From NCBI GenBank assembly GCA_003519645.1, contig DOWI01000189.1, positions 1-5,605 on the forward strand: a DNA stretch of 5,605 nucleotides, written 5' to 3'. The notes below the pieces were generated by a model. The model ran no database searches, was not told the DNA's origin, and was given only the letters and a program-made list of their open reading frames with translations. Source of the DNA: Oscillospiraceae bacterium (GTDB lineage: Bacteria; Bacillota_A; Clostridia; Oscillospirales; Acutalibacteraceae). Of this stretch, positions 1-5,605 are shown piece after piece; position 1 is the stretch's first letter, and every line of letters begins with the position of its first letter. Made by a program: the position numbers and the translations under genes.

Positions 1-682
1 GCAGCATTTTAATTTTTTCAGACAAGGCGTCCGTCGCCTTTTTATCTTCTTTCCATTTAAGGTAGTACTTTTCTGGTGTGTTGATCGTACCATAGAGCAA
101 TCCTTCAGCTTCATTTCCTGCAAATAAAAGCTGTGCGGCGCCAAAAAAATTGAGTATGTTTTCCTTTTTCTGATTCGTTAACATTTGTCGAATGCCCTTG
201 CCCGAGCTGACATAGGAACTCTTCAACTCAAATACACCCATAGCGATGCCGTTAACGTACAATACCAAATCAGGCCGCTTTCTTGTTACTTTGTCATATC
301 GAAGGACGGACACTTCCTCCGCTACGGCAAAATCATTATTGTCGATATGATCCAAATCCCAATCGATATAATGCACGGTCTGGCGATGTCCATTGGCATC
401 TTTCGTTCCCTGCCGACCGTAGCGAAGGAGAGAATAAACCTTCTGGTTAATCTCATAAAGCGAATCAGCCTGGTTATTGATCTTGCTTATGAGTTCATTG
501 ATGGCAATCTTAATCTGGTCATCGCCATACCCGCGCTTTTTCAGATTCGCTTTCAGCAGCTCTTCCTTGACAGGTGTGTTATCGATATCCTCCAGATTGC
601 CGAGATAGGTGTAGCCAAGGTCATCAACCAGCCAGTGAAGAACTCTATTCTGCAATTTTTTCTCAGCATCAACCGTTGCCAT
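1..682 (-). CDS. hsdR: Type I restriction endonuclease subunit R, N-terminal part (runs off the window)
   Basis: Restriction and translocation subunit of a Type I R-M complex; with HsdM and HsdS it would cleave unmodified foreign DNA away from the target site. Only the first 227 codons are present and the frame is open to base 1, so the cut is the window edge, not a mutation. The start ATG (682-680) lies 7 bases after a perfect AAGGAGG. The visible part is the nuclease domain: D138 in RKRPDLVLYVNG, then E152 and K154 in GVFELKSS, a D-x13-ExK spacing that equals the D151/E165/K167 triad known in EcoR124I HsdR. Downstream LLFAGN (184-190) and INTPEKYYLKWKED (200-213) match the HsdR family as I know it. 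The commoner ELKR is ELKS here. The helicase motor is outside the window, so whether the full protein is intact is unknown. It follows hsdS by 12 bases and is probably translationally coupled to it. Confidence 0.95.
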   Translation of the reverse strand, partial: MATVDAEKKLQNRVLHWLVDDLGYTYLGNLEDIDNTPVKEELLKANLKKRGYGDDQIKIAINELISKINNQADSLYEINQKVYSLLRYGRQGTKDANGHRQTVHYIDWDLDHIDNNDFAVAEEVSVLRYDKVTRKRPDLVLYVNGIAMGVFELKSSYVSSGKGIRQMLTNQKKENILNFFGAAQLLFAGNEAEGLLYGTINTPEKYYLKWKEDKKATDALSEKIKML

Positions 683-689
683 CTTGTTT

Positions 690-696
690 CCTCCTT
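690..696 (-). promoter_or_regulatory. hsdR ribosome binding site overlapping the hsdS stop codon
   Basis: The minus strand reads AAGGAGG, a full match to the anti-Shine-Dalgarno core, 7 bases before the hsdR ATG. Its first two bases are part of the hsdS TAA stop (697-695), so ribosomes finishing hsdS stop on the hsdR initiation site. This fixes the hsdR start and suggests coupled translation. Confidence 0.85.
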
Positions 697-1894
697 ATAC
701 AGTCAGGCGCACGCGGCCTGTTAAGAGATCGTCCATTGCGCCCTCACGGATTTGTATCATTTTTTCTCGTTCAGCTTCCAAGCTTTCAATTTCTTTGTCC
801 ATTGCTGTCAGTACAGCGGAGATTGCTCTTTGCTCTTTAATATCTTTGGGCATCTCAAACTTAAAGTTCTTCAAATCCTTTTGGTACAAATGCTTTATAG
901 TGGAACCTGCTGACAGAATATCAATAAACTCTTTGAATACAGACGATATAAGCACCCTATAAAGGAAAGCAGGTGCAAGTTGCGGCTCCGTTCTAAAAAC
1001 AAATACCCCACTATTCAATGTAGCTGGTTTGCTTAAGGCAGGGACCATTGCGACTTTTCCTATCGTACCATCTTTTGTAACAAGCACATCATTCTCTGTG
1101 ACTTGAATATTTACATCCATATCATATCGTTCTTTAGAAACATACGATATATTATTTAAGGTAATTGTCCCATCCTTAAAATCTGTGCCACTAATTAAAT
1201 AGCTGTACCCACTTCGCAAATACTCATGCTTTTTGAGACCTTGCCACCCGATCCTTGCCTTAGGAACAATAACCTGATTGAAAGACACCTTTACCCAATC
1301 ATCATGAAATCCATCAAGCCTTGTCCTGCCGCTAATCAAATCCTCCAGTGCACCATCTCGAATGCCCTTTTTCTTTTCAATCAACTCGGAAAGGTCATTA
1401 ATGTAGGTGTCAAACTGTGAAAGTGTTTGAGCGATTTCCTTTTGTTCAGGAATTGAAGGTAGATTTATATTTGTATCAAGTATGATACTGTTATACAATC
1501 TCTGTATAGTTGTGCCTTCTAGTGCCTCCCACGGATAAGAACGATAAAACCACCACAAAAATTTGCGGTCAACTACATCTTTATTAACTTTTAGCCACAC
1601 TATATTAGAATCTTGAAAATACGAATCCTTTCCATCAAAAATAACAGTTTTACCTACCGTTCCAGCTGCGGAAATAAGAACATCATCTTTTTCCGGATAA
1701 GGATACAGTGCCTTGTATTTCTCGTATAAATCCTGTGAAATATAAGCATCTGCTTTTTTCCCAAAAGTGCTGATTTTATAAAAAGGAATAGCTCCATATT
1801 CTTTAGTCTGGCTTTGAAAGATTCGGCGGCACATCTGAATACAACCTAAATCTTTTAGCTGCATAGGTGTCCAATCCTTCGGATAAGTTACCAT
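695..1894 (-). CDS. hsdS: Type I restriction-modification specificity subunit S
   Basis: Reads the bipartite DNA target and holds two HsdM and two HsdR subunits. At 399 residues it has the usual full length. Order: target recognition domain 1 (about 1-147, with the family-typical IPFYKISTFGK and YFQDSNIVW); central conserved helix (about 148-194, from PEQKEIAQTLSQFD to SGRTRL); domain 2 (about 197-350, with KARIGWQGL and VLVTKDGTIGKVAMV); distal conserved helix (352-397). The two conserved helices are an internal repeat: IRDGALEDLISGRTRL (178-193) and IREGAMDDLLTGRVRL (382-397). Thus both half-sites of the target can be read and the gene is not a truncated half-S. The start is ATG 1894-1892, inside the end of hsdM (7-base overlap); its own ribosome site is weak (AGAGG about 12 bases upstream), which favours translational coupling. 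The target sequence cannot be deduced here. No second hsdS or inverted TRD cassette is visible in the window. Confidence 0.96.
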   Translation of the reverse strand: MVTYPKDWTPMQLKDLGCIQMCRRIFQSQTKEYGAIPFYKISTFGKKADAYISQDLYEKYKALYPYPEKDDVLISAAGTVGKTVIFDGKDSYFQDSNIVWLKVNKDVVDRKFLWWFYRSYPWEALEGTTIQRLYNSIILDTNINLPSIPEQKEIAQTLSQFDTYINDLSELIEKKKGIRDGALEDLISGRTRLDGFHDDWVKVSFNQVIVPKARIGWQGLKKHEYLRSGYSYLISGTDFKDGTITLNNISYVSKERYDMDVNIQVTENDVLVTKDGTIGKVAMVPALSKPATLNSGVFVFRTEPQLAPAFLYRVLISSVFKEFIDILSAGSTIKHLYQKDLKNFKFEMPKDIKEQRAISAVLTAMDKEIESLEAEREKMIQIREGAMDDLLTGRVRLTV

Positions 1895-4578
1895 TTGTAT
1901 CCCATCCTCTCCAAAGCTTCCATGACCGCTTTTCTTGATTTTTCTGTTTTTTCTTCAATTTCTCCAAGTGTATGCTCGTAGCGTTTTGCAATGAGCAGCA
2001 CTTTGGAGGACATAGCATTCAGCACCTGTTCAATCTCGTCTCTAATATCCGCTTCAAGTTTTGCCATCCACTTCACATCAAAGAGTAGATGCTTGATTTC
2101 CTCCACAGTAAGCTCTTCGTATTTTATTTGCACCTTGTCATCAAGAGCCTTTTGCGCTTCTTTTATGGCTTTGTCCGTTTCTTCTTTCTCTATCATTTTA
2201 GCCTGATACGCAAGCAAAGCATCGTACTCTTCTCTATAAATCTCGGGAACAACAGCGGAATCCATAGCAAGCTTTAATGCCGCTTTCAGCTTGGCCTTTC
2301 CGAAAGAGCCGTTTTTATTTCTGATATCAAAGTCAGACAATTCCGGAGTCCTTTGGATGAGCGCCTCCATCTCGTCAGTTTTCCCCTCATCAAAGAGAGT
2401 CACCAGCTTTGTCATAGCATCCATAGCCACGGAAGTCTTCTTGCCTTCCAGCTCCTTCAGCCGCTTGTTAAGATTCGCCTTCGGGATGCCATCTCCATTG
2501 TCATTGAGTACTTCCTTGAGCAACCCGTCGTCACCGGATTCTTCCTCACGCATTTCATCCAATTCGGCTTCCAAAGCTGCAGACTGTTCCGTTAAAACAT
2601 TGATGGCAGCCAGTTCTTCTGGAAAATATGCTGTCTCAATAATTTCTCTCGGGATTAAAACACCATCAAAGGATTTCACTTTAGAAATATCATCTACGGA
2701 AACAGTTTCGCCGCTCTCATCTTTGACTTTTATCTGTGCGTACTCGTACTCAATTTCTCTGCCGGCCTCATAGCCATCAGCTTTAATAGCATATACATCA
2801 TCCTGCAGCTTTGCATTCCAGTAATTCATCAGGCAGTCGTAAACGTCATAATTGTCAAGAAGCAGCGCTGGTTTATATGCATCCAAAAGAATGGAGGAGA
2901 TGGTGCGAATAAGTTGCTTAGGGTTCGTTTCACTGTCAATATTCAGCAGAATGCTTTTGACTTCATCACGCCATTGTGTAAAAATTGTATCGACTTCGTT
3001 TCTTTTCTCGTTTTGCACATTGACGTCCTGCCGGATAGCTTCCTCTATATTTTCAGTGGGGAGGGCAAGATGGTAAATATTTTGCCGCTCGTCCGTGCAA
3101 GTGAAGATTTTTTGTTTCAAAGCCGGAGAAATATTCCAAAGTCTCTTAAGCGAGTCAATATCCGTTCCCGGAATACCGCCTTTCAAGTGTGCGGCAATAT
3201 TCTGCGGCAATGTATCATCAATCTTTTGTATGTAACGGGGTACATTCAAATTGCCGGCATTTTTCTCCAGAATATCTGTGTATTTCACAAAACGGGAATA
3301 GCCTTCGATTGTTTCTTGGTTATTAAAGGTTCGGACAATCTTCTCAATATCCTGCTCACGCAGTCTGTTCTTATTGCCATCCTTCTTAAAACCACGGCTG
3401 GCATCTATTAAGAAAATTCCCTCTCTTGTATCCGCATTCTCTTTGTCAATAATAACAATGCAGGCGGGGATGCCAGTGCCGTAAAAGAGATTTGCCGGAA
3501 GGCTGACAATGCCTTTAATATATCGTTTCTTAAGAATTGCAATGCGGATTGTTTCTTCAGAATTACCTCTGAACAATATGCCGTGAGGCATGATGATGCC
3601 TGCTTTGCCATTGCTGTCAAGTGATTTCAGAACGTGTAAAAACCAGGCATAGTCTCCATTCTTTTCGGGAGGAATGCCGTATCCGTCAAAACGTTTATAT
3701 TTATCTTCTGTTGTTTTGATACCATCGCTCCATGATTTGTCCGAGAAGGGGGGATTCATGACAATAAAGTCAAACTTTTTGAGCTCTCCAAAATCGTCTG
3801 TAAAAGCGGGGGAAGCCAGGGTGTTGCCTTTTTTAATTTCACCTGTACCTTTTTGGTGGAGAATCAAATTCATTCTTGCTAAGCCCGCTGTAGCGTTATC
3901 TTTCTCTTGCCCGAAAATGGTTACAATTGAATCGCCATTTTCATCTACCGGCGCTTCATCTGCGGCACGAATCAGTAGGCTGCCGCTACCTGCCGCAGGA
4001 TCGTACAAGGTCCATTTCTTTGTTGGTGTCTGCTTGATGTTGCCAATCCCGATCAGTCTTGCAATAATACGGGAAACCTCACTCGGCGTGTAGAACTGTC
4101 CCTTGCTCTTGCCAGATTCCTGGGCAAATTTCATCATAAAGTATTCATAAGCATCCCCGATGATATCATCGCCGCTCGCTCTGTTATTCTTGAAGTCAAT
4201 CGCCTGATTCTGGAATACGGCAATTAAGCCGGATACCTTGTCCACCAATTCCTTGCCGGAACCCAACTCATCCGGATTATTAAAGCTGACATCAGGAAGT
4301 GAGCCTTGCAGCTTGTTATCCTCCAAGAATTTCTGGATAATTTTGTCTACACGTTCTCCAACATCACTCTTTCCTTTTGCTTTGACTAAATCATCAAAAG
4401 ATGCACCGTTACTGATTTTAAACTCCGCAAACGGCTGCCCTTTATACCTGTCCGATACATACTTAAAGAACAACAACACAAGCACATAATCTTTATACCG
4501 AGCTGGTTCAACGCCGCCCCTTAATTTATTGCAAGCCTCCCACAAAAGGGAATACAATTCTGATTTTTTCACGGCCAT
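1888..4578 (-). CDS. hsdM: Type I DNA methyltransferase subunit M (N6-adenine), long C-terminally extended form
   Basis: Transfers methyl from S-adenosylmethionine to adenine in the target chosen by HsdS, protecting host DNA; it is also required for restriction. Seen: N-terminal HsdM helical domain (about 5-150, with LWEACNKLRG and VLLFFKYVSDRY); motif X-like GQFYTPSEVSRIIARL (160-175); SAM-binding motif I DPAAGSGSLL (193-202, bases 4002-3973); catalytic motif IV NPPF (275-278, bases 3756-3745), diagnostic of an N6-adenine enzyme; further conserved PHGILFRG (331-338) and LFYGTGIPACIVI (364-376). Classical HsdM proteins are about 500-530 residues, and this one has 896. The extra half (about 460-896) starts with KGGIPGTDIDSLKRLW, continues with YDVYDCLMNYW (578-587) and LQDDVYAIKADGYEAG (591-606), then charged, probably coiled-coil stretches (about 660-711, 785-815, 840-890). 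I recognise this layout from a long HsdM subfamily, so it is not a random fusion; its function is not known to me. The ATG has AGAGG only 3 bases upstream, a tight spacing, but no better in-frame start exists. Confidence 0.97.
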   Translation of the reverse strand: MAVKKSELYSLLWEACNKLRGGVEPARYKDYVLVLLFFKYVSDRYKGQPFAEFKISNGASFDDLVKAKGKSDVGERVDKIIQKFLEDNKLQGSLPDVSFNNPDELGSGKELVDKVSGLIAVFQNQAIDFKNNRASGDDIIGDAYEYFMMKFAQESGKSKGQFYTPSEVSRIIARLIGIGNIKQTPTKKWTLYDPAAGSGSLLIRAADEAPVDENGDSIVTIFGQEKDNATAGLARMNLILHQKGTGEIKKGNTLASPAFTDDFGELKKFDFIVMNPPFSDKSWSDGIKTTEDKYKRFDGYGIPPEKNGDYAWFLHVLKSLDSNGKAGIIMPHGILFRGNSEETIRIAILKKRYIKGIVSLPANLFYGTGIPACIVIIDKENADTREGIFLIDASRGFKKDGNKNRLREQDIEKIVRTFNNQETIEGYSRFVKYTDILEKNAGNLNVPRYIQKIDDTLPQNIAAHLKGGIPGTDIDSLKRLWNISPALKQKIFTCTDERQNIYHLALPTENIEEAIRQDVNVQNEKRNEVDTIFTQWRDEVKSILLNIDSETNPKQLIRTISSILLDAYKPALLLDNYDVYDCLMNYWNAKLQDDVYAIKADGYEAGREIEYEYAQIKVKDESGETVSVDDISKVKSFDGVLIPREIIETAYFPEELAAINVLTEQSAALEAELDEMREEESGDDGLLKEVLNDNGDGIPKANLNKRLKELEGKKTSVAMDAMTKLVTLFDEGKTDEMEALIQRTPELSDFDIRNKNGSFGKAKLKAALKLAMDSAVVPEIYREEYDALLAYQAKMIEKEETDKAIKEAQKALDDKVQIKYEELTVEEIKHLLFDVKWMAKLEADIRDEIEQVLNAMSSKVLLIAKRYEHTLGEIEEKTEKSRKAVMEALERMGYKW

Positions 4579-4630
4579 AATCCTCTTTTAATCTCCATTC
4601 TAATTTGTGTGATTTACGTTTTCATCAAAT

Positions 4631-4650
4631 CTATGGTGTTTATTCCATAG
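4631..4650. other. Perfect 6-bp inverted repeat with 8-base loop over the end of the HTH gene
   Basis: CTATGG (4631-4636) and CCATAG (4645-4650) are exact reverse complements separated by 8 bases. The structure covers the stop codon (4642-4640) of the small HTH gene, 53 bases before hsdM. It lacks a T-run, so it is not a terminator. It could be a weak mRNA hairpin separating HTH and hsdM translation, or a protein binding site. A 6-bp match at this spacing can also arise by chance. Confidence 0.35.
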
Positions 4651-4834
4651 CACTTTTTCCGCTTTTTACCCAATTATCAAGCTCTGAGATCTTGAATTTC
4701 CACTGCTTTCCTATTTTGTGGGCAGGGATTCCTTTGTCTTTTCTTATCCAGTCCCTTACTGTAACAGGCTTTACCCCTAAATAGGTAGCTGCTTCATCAA
4801 TATTAATCCAATTGTCATTGATAATATCGCTCAT
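4640..4834 (-). CDS. Small excisionase-family (HTH_17/MerR-like) DNA-binding protein
   Basis: A 64-residue DNA-binding protein of the excisionase/AlpA-like type. The helix-turn-helix is at about 11-32 (NIDEAATYLGVKPVTVRDWI), followed by a wing and third helix: GIPAHKIGKQWKFKISELDNW (35-55) has the G-x-IPAHKIG-x-x-W-[KR]-F pattern typical of the family, in which the wing contacts DNA. Essentially the whole protein is this domain, with no sensor or oligomerisation region. The start ATG (4834-4832) is preceded by GAGGTG with a 5-base gap, a good site. It is the first gene after the predicted promoter and lies 61 bases before hsdM on the same strand, with no terminator between, so it should be co-transcribed with hsdMSR. 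No integrase or attachment site is visible, so a role in excision has no support in the window. Regulation of the R-M operon is a reasonable but unproven inference. Confidence 0.9.
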   Translation of the reverse strand: MSDIINDNWINIDEAATYLGVKPVTVRDWIRKDKGIPAHKIGKQWKFKISELDNWVKSGKSAME

Positions 4835-4839
4835 TTTTT

Positions 4840-4845
4840 CACCTC
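4840..4845 (-). promoter_or_regulatory. Ribosome binding site of the HTH gene
   Basis: The minus strand reads GAGGTG then five A residues then ATG. This is the best match upstream of any candidate start in this frame and fixes the start at 4834. Confidence 0.75.
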
Positions 4846-4880
4846 ATCGAGCTTCTGATAGCTATAAAAATTCACATTCA

Positions 4881-4909
4881 AGTATACTATAAAATTTGTA
4901 GGTTTACAA
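4881..4909 (-). promoter_or_regulatory. Predicted sigma-A promoter of the HTH-hsdMSR operon, with an inverted repeat on the -35 box
   Basis: On the minus strand TTGTAA (4909-4904, 4 of 6 to TTGACA) is followed after exactly 17 bases by TATACT (4886-4881, 5 of 6 to TATAAT). Transcription would start near 4874, giving a leader of about 40 bases before the HTH start codon. The -35 box is part of an inverted repeat TTGTA-AACC-TACAA (4909-4896), and the -10 box lies in the palindrome AGTATACT (4881-4888). A second 8-bp palindrome, ATAGCTAT, sits in the leader (4858-4865). A protein bound at the first two would compete with RNA polymerase. The HTH protein encoded just downstream is the obvious candidate, by inference only. 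Confidence 0.65.
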
Positions 4910-4968
4910 CTGGTTTGATAATATTTGCTTGTGTTTGTTATTATAATTATGATGCCAAATGTACTCCG

Positions 4969-5208
4969 TTAAAATTAGAGCAGTGGACTTTTTATGTTGT
5001 ATCTACCAACATCATCAACGAAAAGCTCGGAAACAGACGAACGGTTTCCATCCCGACTCTTGAAAAAATCGGCTCGATCAAGTGCGGATTCCAGGAAATT
5101 CGCTTTGCAGTGCAATCGGTATTGCCACGACATGCTATGGTACTTCAAAACAAAAAATCGAAGCGGGGCCTTTGCATAAATCCACTCGGGCCATCGCTTC
5201 AATTTTAA
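4969..5208 (+). pseudogene. Possible relict 3' end of an unidentified gene
   Basis: The 399 bases between the HTH gene and the GGDEF gene (4835-5233) hold no intact gene. From about 4972 the plus strand reads LKLEQWTFYVVSTNIINEKL, then GNRRTVSIPTLEKIGSIKCG and FQEIRFAVQSVLP. The codons are those of a real gene (for example acc aac atc atc aac), unlike the AT-rich stretch just upstream. There is no ATG and no ribosome site: the open frame begins only with a TTG at 4915 inside the AT-rich promoter region. The pattern WxFYVVST-x5-G-x3-T-[IV]-S-x2-[TS]-L resembles, from memory, C-terminal ends of some restriction-associated or uncharacterised bacterial proteins, but I cannot name a family. The last residues before the TAA at 5208 are read through the minus-strand terminator hairpin, so the original protein end is probably lost. 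It may instead be a chance open frame. Confidence 0.35.
5152..5200 (-). terminator. Probable Rho-independent terminator of the GGDEF gene
   Basis: On the minus strand GAAGCG (5200-5195) pairs with CGCTTC (5165-5160), and inside it GGCC (5192-5189) pairs with GGCC (5170-5167), with a small internal bulge and an 18-base loop. Two bases after the stem comes TTTTTT (5157-5152), then GTTTTG. The position, 33 bases beyond the GGDEF stop codon, is right for ending that transcript and for insulating the hsd promoter downstream. The long loop and the bulge make it a moderate rather than strong terminator. Confidence 0.55.
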
Positions 5209-5233
5209 GAATAGTATATATACAGTCTATTTC

Positions 5234-5605
5234 TCATTTGCGTGCACATTCTGCAACCAAGTTTTTAAGAGCGGATGATTCATTTTGCCATACACGCTCA
5301 TTTGGATTTTTGATAATGACATTGTCGTATGAAATGCAGTTTCTTCCACTTTTTTTGGCATGATATAAAGCCATGTCCGCACGATTATAAAACTCTTTTA
5401 GCGAATCGCCTGTCTGTGGTATACCAGTTTCGATTCCTATGCTTACGGATAAGCATTTATATGATCCTGGGCATGCCTTAACTTTAAAGCTGGAAAGTGA
5501 TGAAAGGAGATTCTGTGCCATTTCTACAATGTGGTCGTTATCTATATCCTGAAGGAAAATTAAGAACTCATCCCCGCCGATTCGGCCTATAATATCGGTT
5601 TCTCT
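5234..5605 (-). CDS. GGDEF-domain diguanylate cyclase, C-terminal part (runs off the window)
   Basis: Makes the second messenger cyclic di-GMP from two GTP. The last 123 residues are present, and the frame is open to base 5605, so the protein continues beyond the window and its sensor region is unseen. Numbering from the window edge, GGDEF is at 10-14 (bases 5578-5564), intact and preceded by R8-I9 as in active enzymes. R1-E-T-D4 lies exactly five residues before GGDEF, which is the RxxD inhibitory site where the product binds. Further family features are SVSIGIE (about 52-58) and FYNRADMALYHAKKSGRNCI (about 70-89), the usual end of the domain. About 30 residues follow the domain core with no recognisable motif. 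The stop is TGA (5236-5234). It is separated from the hsd operon by a likely terminator and there is no sign of a functional link to it. An internal ATG at 5521 would cut off the active site and is not the start. Confidence 0.95.
   Translation of the reverse strand, partial: RETDIIGRIGGDEFLIFLQDIDNDHIVEMAQNLLSSLSSFKVKACPGSYKCLSVSIGIETGIPQTGDSLKEFYNRADMALYHAKKSGRNCISYDNVIIKNPNERVWQNESSALKNLVAECARK

Noticed and set aside
185..724. 179-codon plus-strand open frame
   Set aside because: Lies antisense to hsdR, whose nuclease motifs and ribosome site are clear; it begins with TTG and has no ribosome site or recognisable domain.
1803..2018. 71-codon minus-strand frame across the hsdM/hsdS junction
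   Set aside because: Different frame over two well-supported genes, with low-complexity Lys-rich sequence and no domain.
2291..2773. 160-codon plus-strand open frame, rich in Ser and Phe
   Set aside because: Antisense shadow of the charged helical part of hsdM; the Ser/Phe-rich composition is what the complement of Glu/Lys-rich coding gives.
3745..3756. Run of six C (minus strand) in the NPPF codons as a phase-variation tract
   Set aside because: Six bases is too short to be a convincing slippage tract, and the frame is intact.
4640..4834. Excisionase of an integrative element
   Set aside because: The fold is shared with many plain regulators; no integrase, attachment repeats or tRNA gene are seen in the window.
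4925..4947. Plus-strand promoter from TTGCTT and TATAAT
   Set aside because: The boxes are only 11 bases apart, far from the 17 required, and no intact plus-strand gene follows.
4975..5202. 75-codon minus-strand frame in the intergenic region
   Set aside because: Starts with TTG inside the terminator hairpin, has no ribosome site, and the plus strand shows more protein-like sequence over the same bases.
5214..5223. Perfect 10-bp palindrome GTATATATAC after the GGDEF gene
   Set aside because: Simple alternating AT sequence that is palindromic by nature; it has no promoter or gene that it could control.

Overview
The window carries most of a chromosomal-type Type I restriction-modification locus read entirely on the minus strand, followed upstream by the 3' end of a diguanylate cyclase gene on the same strand. 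Strong AGGAGG-type ribosome binding sites, modest GC content (judged by eye, not counted), a small excisionase-family HTH gene and an HsdM of the long type all suggest a low-GC Bacillota such as Clostridia or a relative. The sequence does not allow a genus call.

Reading in the direction of transcription (right to left): 5605-5234 is the C-terminal 123 residues of a GGDEF protein with an intact GGDEF signature and an intact RxxD product-inhibition site. It is followed at 5200-5152 by an imperfect hairpin and a T-run that probably terminate it. 5140-4970 has no intact gene, but the plus strand holds what looks like the tail of a decayed protein-coding gene. 4909-4881 is a good sigma-A type promoter with a small inverted repeat over its -35 box. 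It should drive a 64-residue HTH protein (4834-4640), hsdM (4578-1888, 896 residues), hsdS (1894-695, 399 residues) and hsdR (682 to the window edge, N-terminal 227 residues only).

The genes form a tight operon. hsdM and hsdS overlap by 7 bases (ATGGTAA), and the hsdR ribosome binding site is laid over the hsdS stop codon. HsdM (N6-adenine methyltransferase) and HsdS (two target recognition domains) would form the modification enzyme. HsdR adds the PD-(D/E)xK nuclease, visible here, and a translocase that lies beyond the window. The HTH protein is the natural candidate for a local regulator of the operon, though this is inference.

No definite new system is seen. The points most worth following are the HTH gene and its operator-like promoter, the long uncharacterised C-terminal half of HsdM, and the relict reading frame next to the operon promoter.
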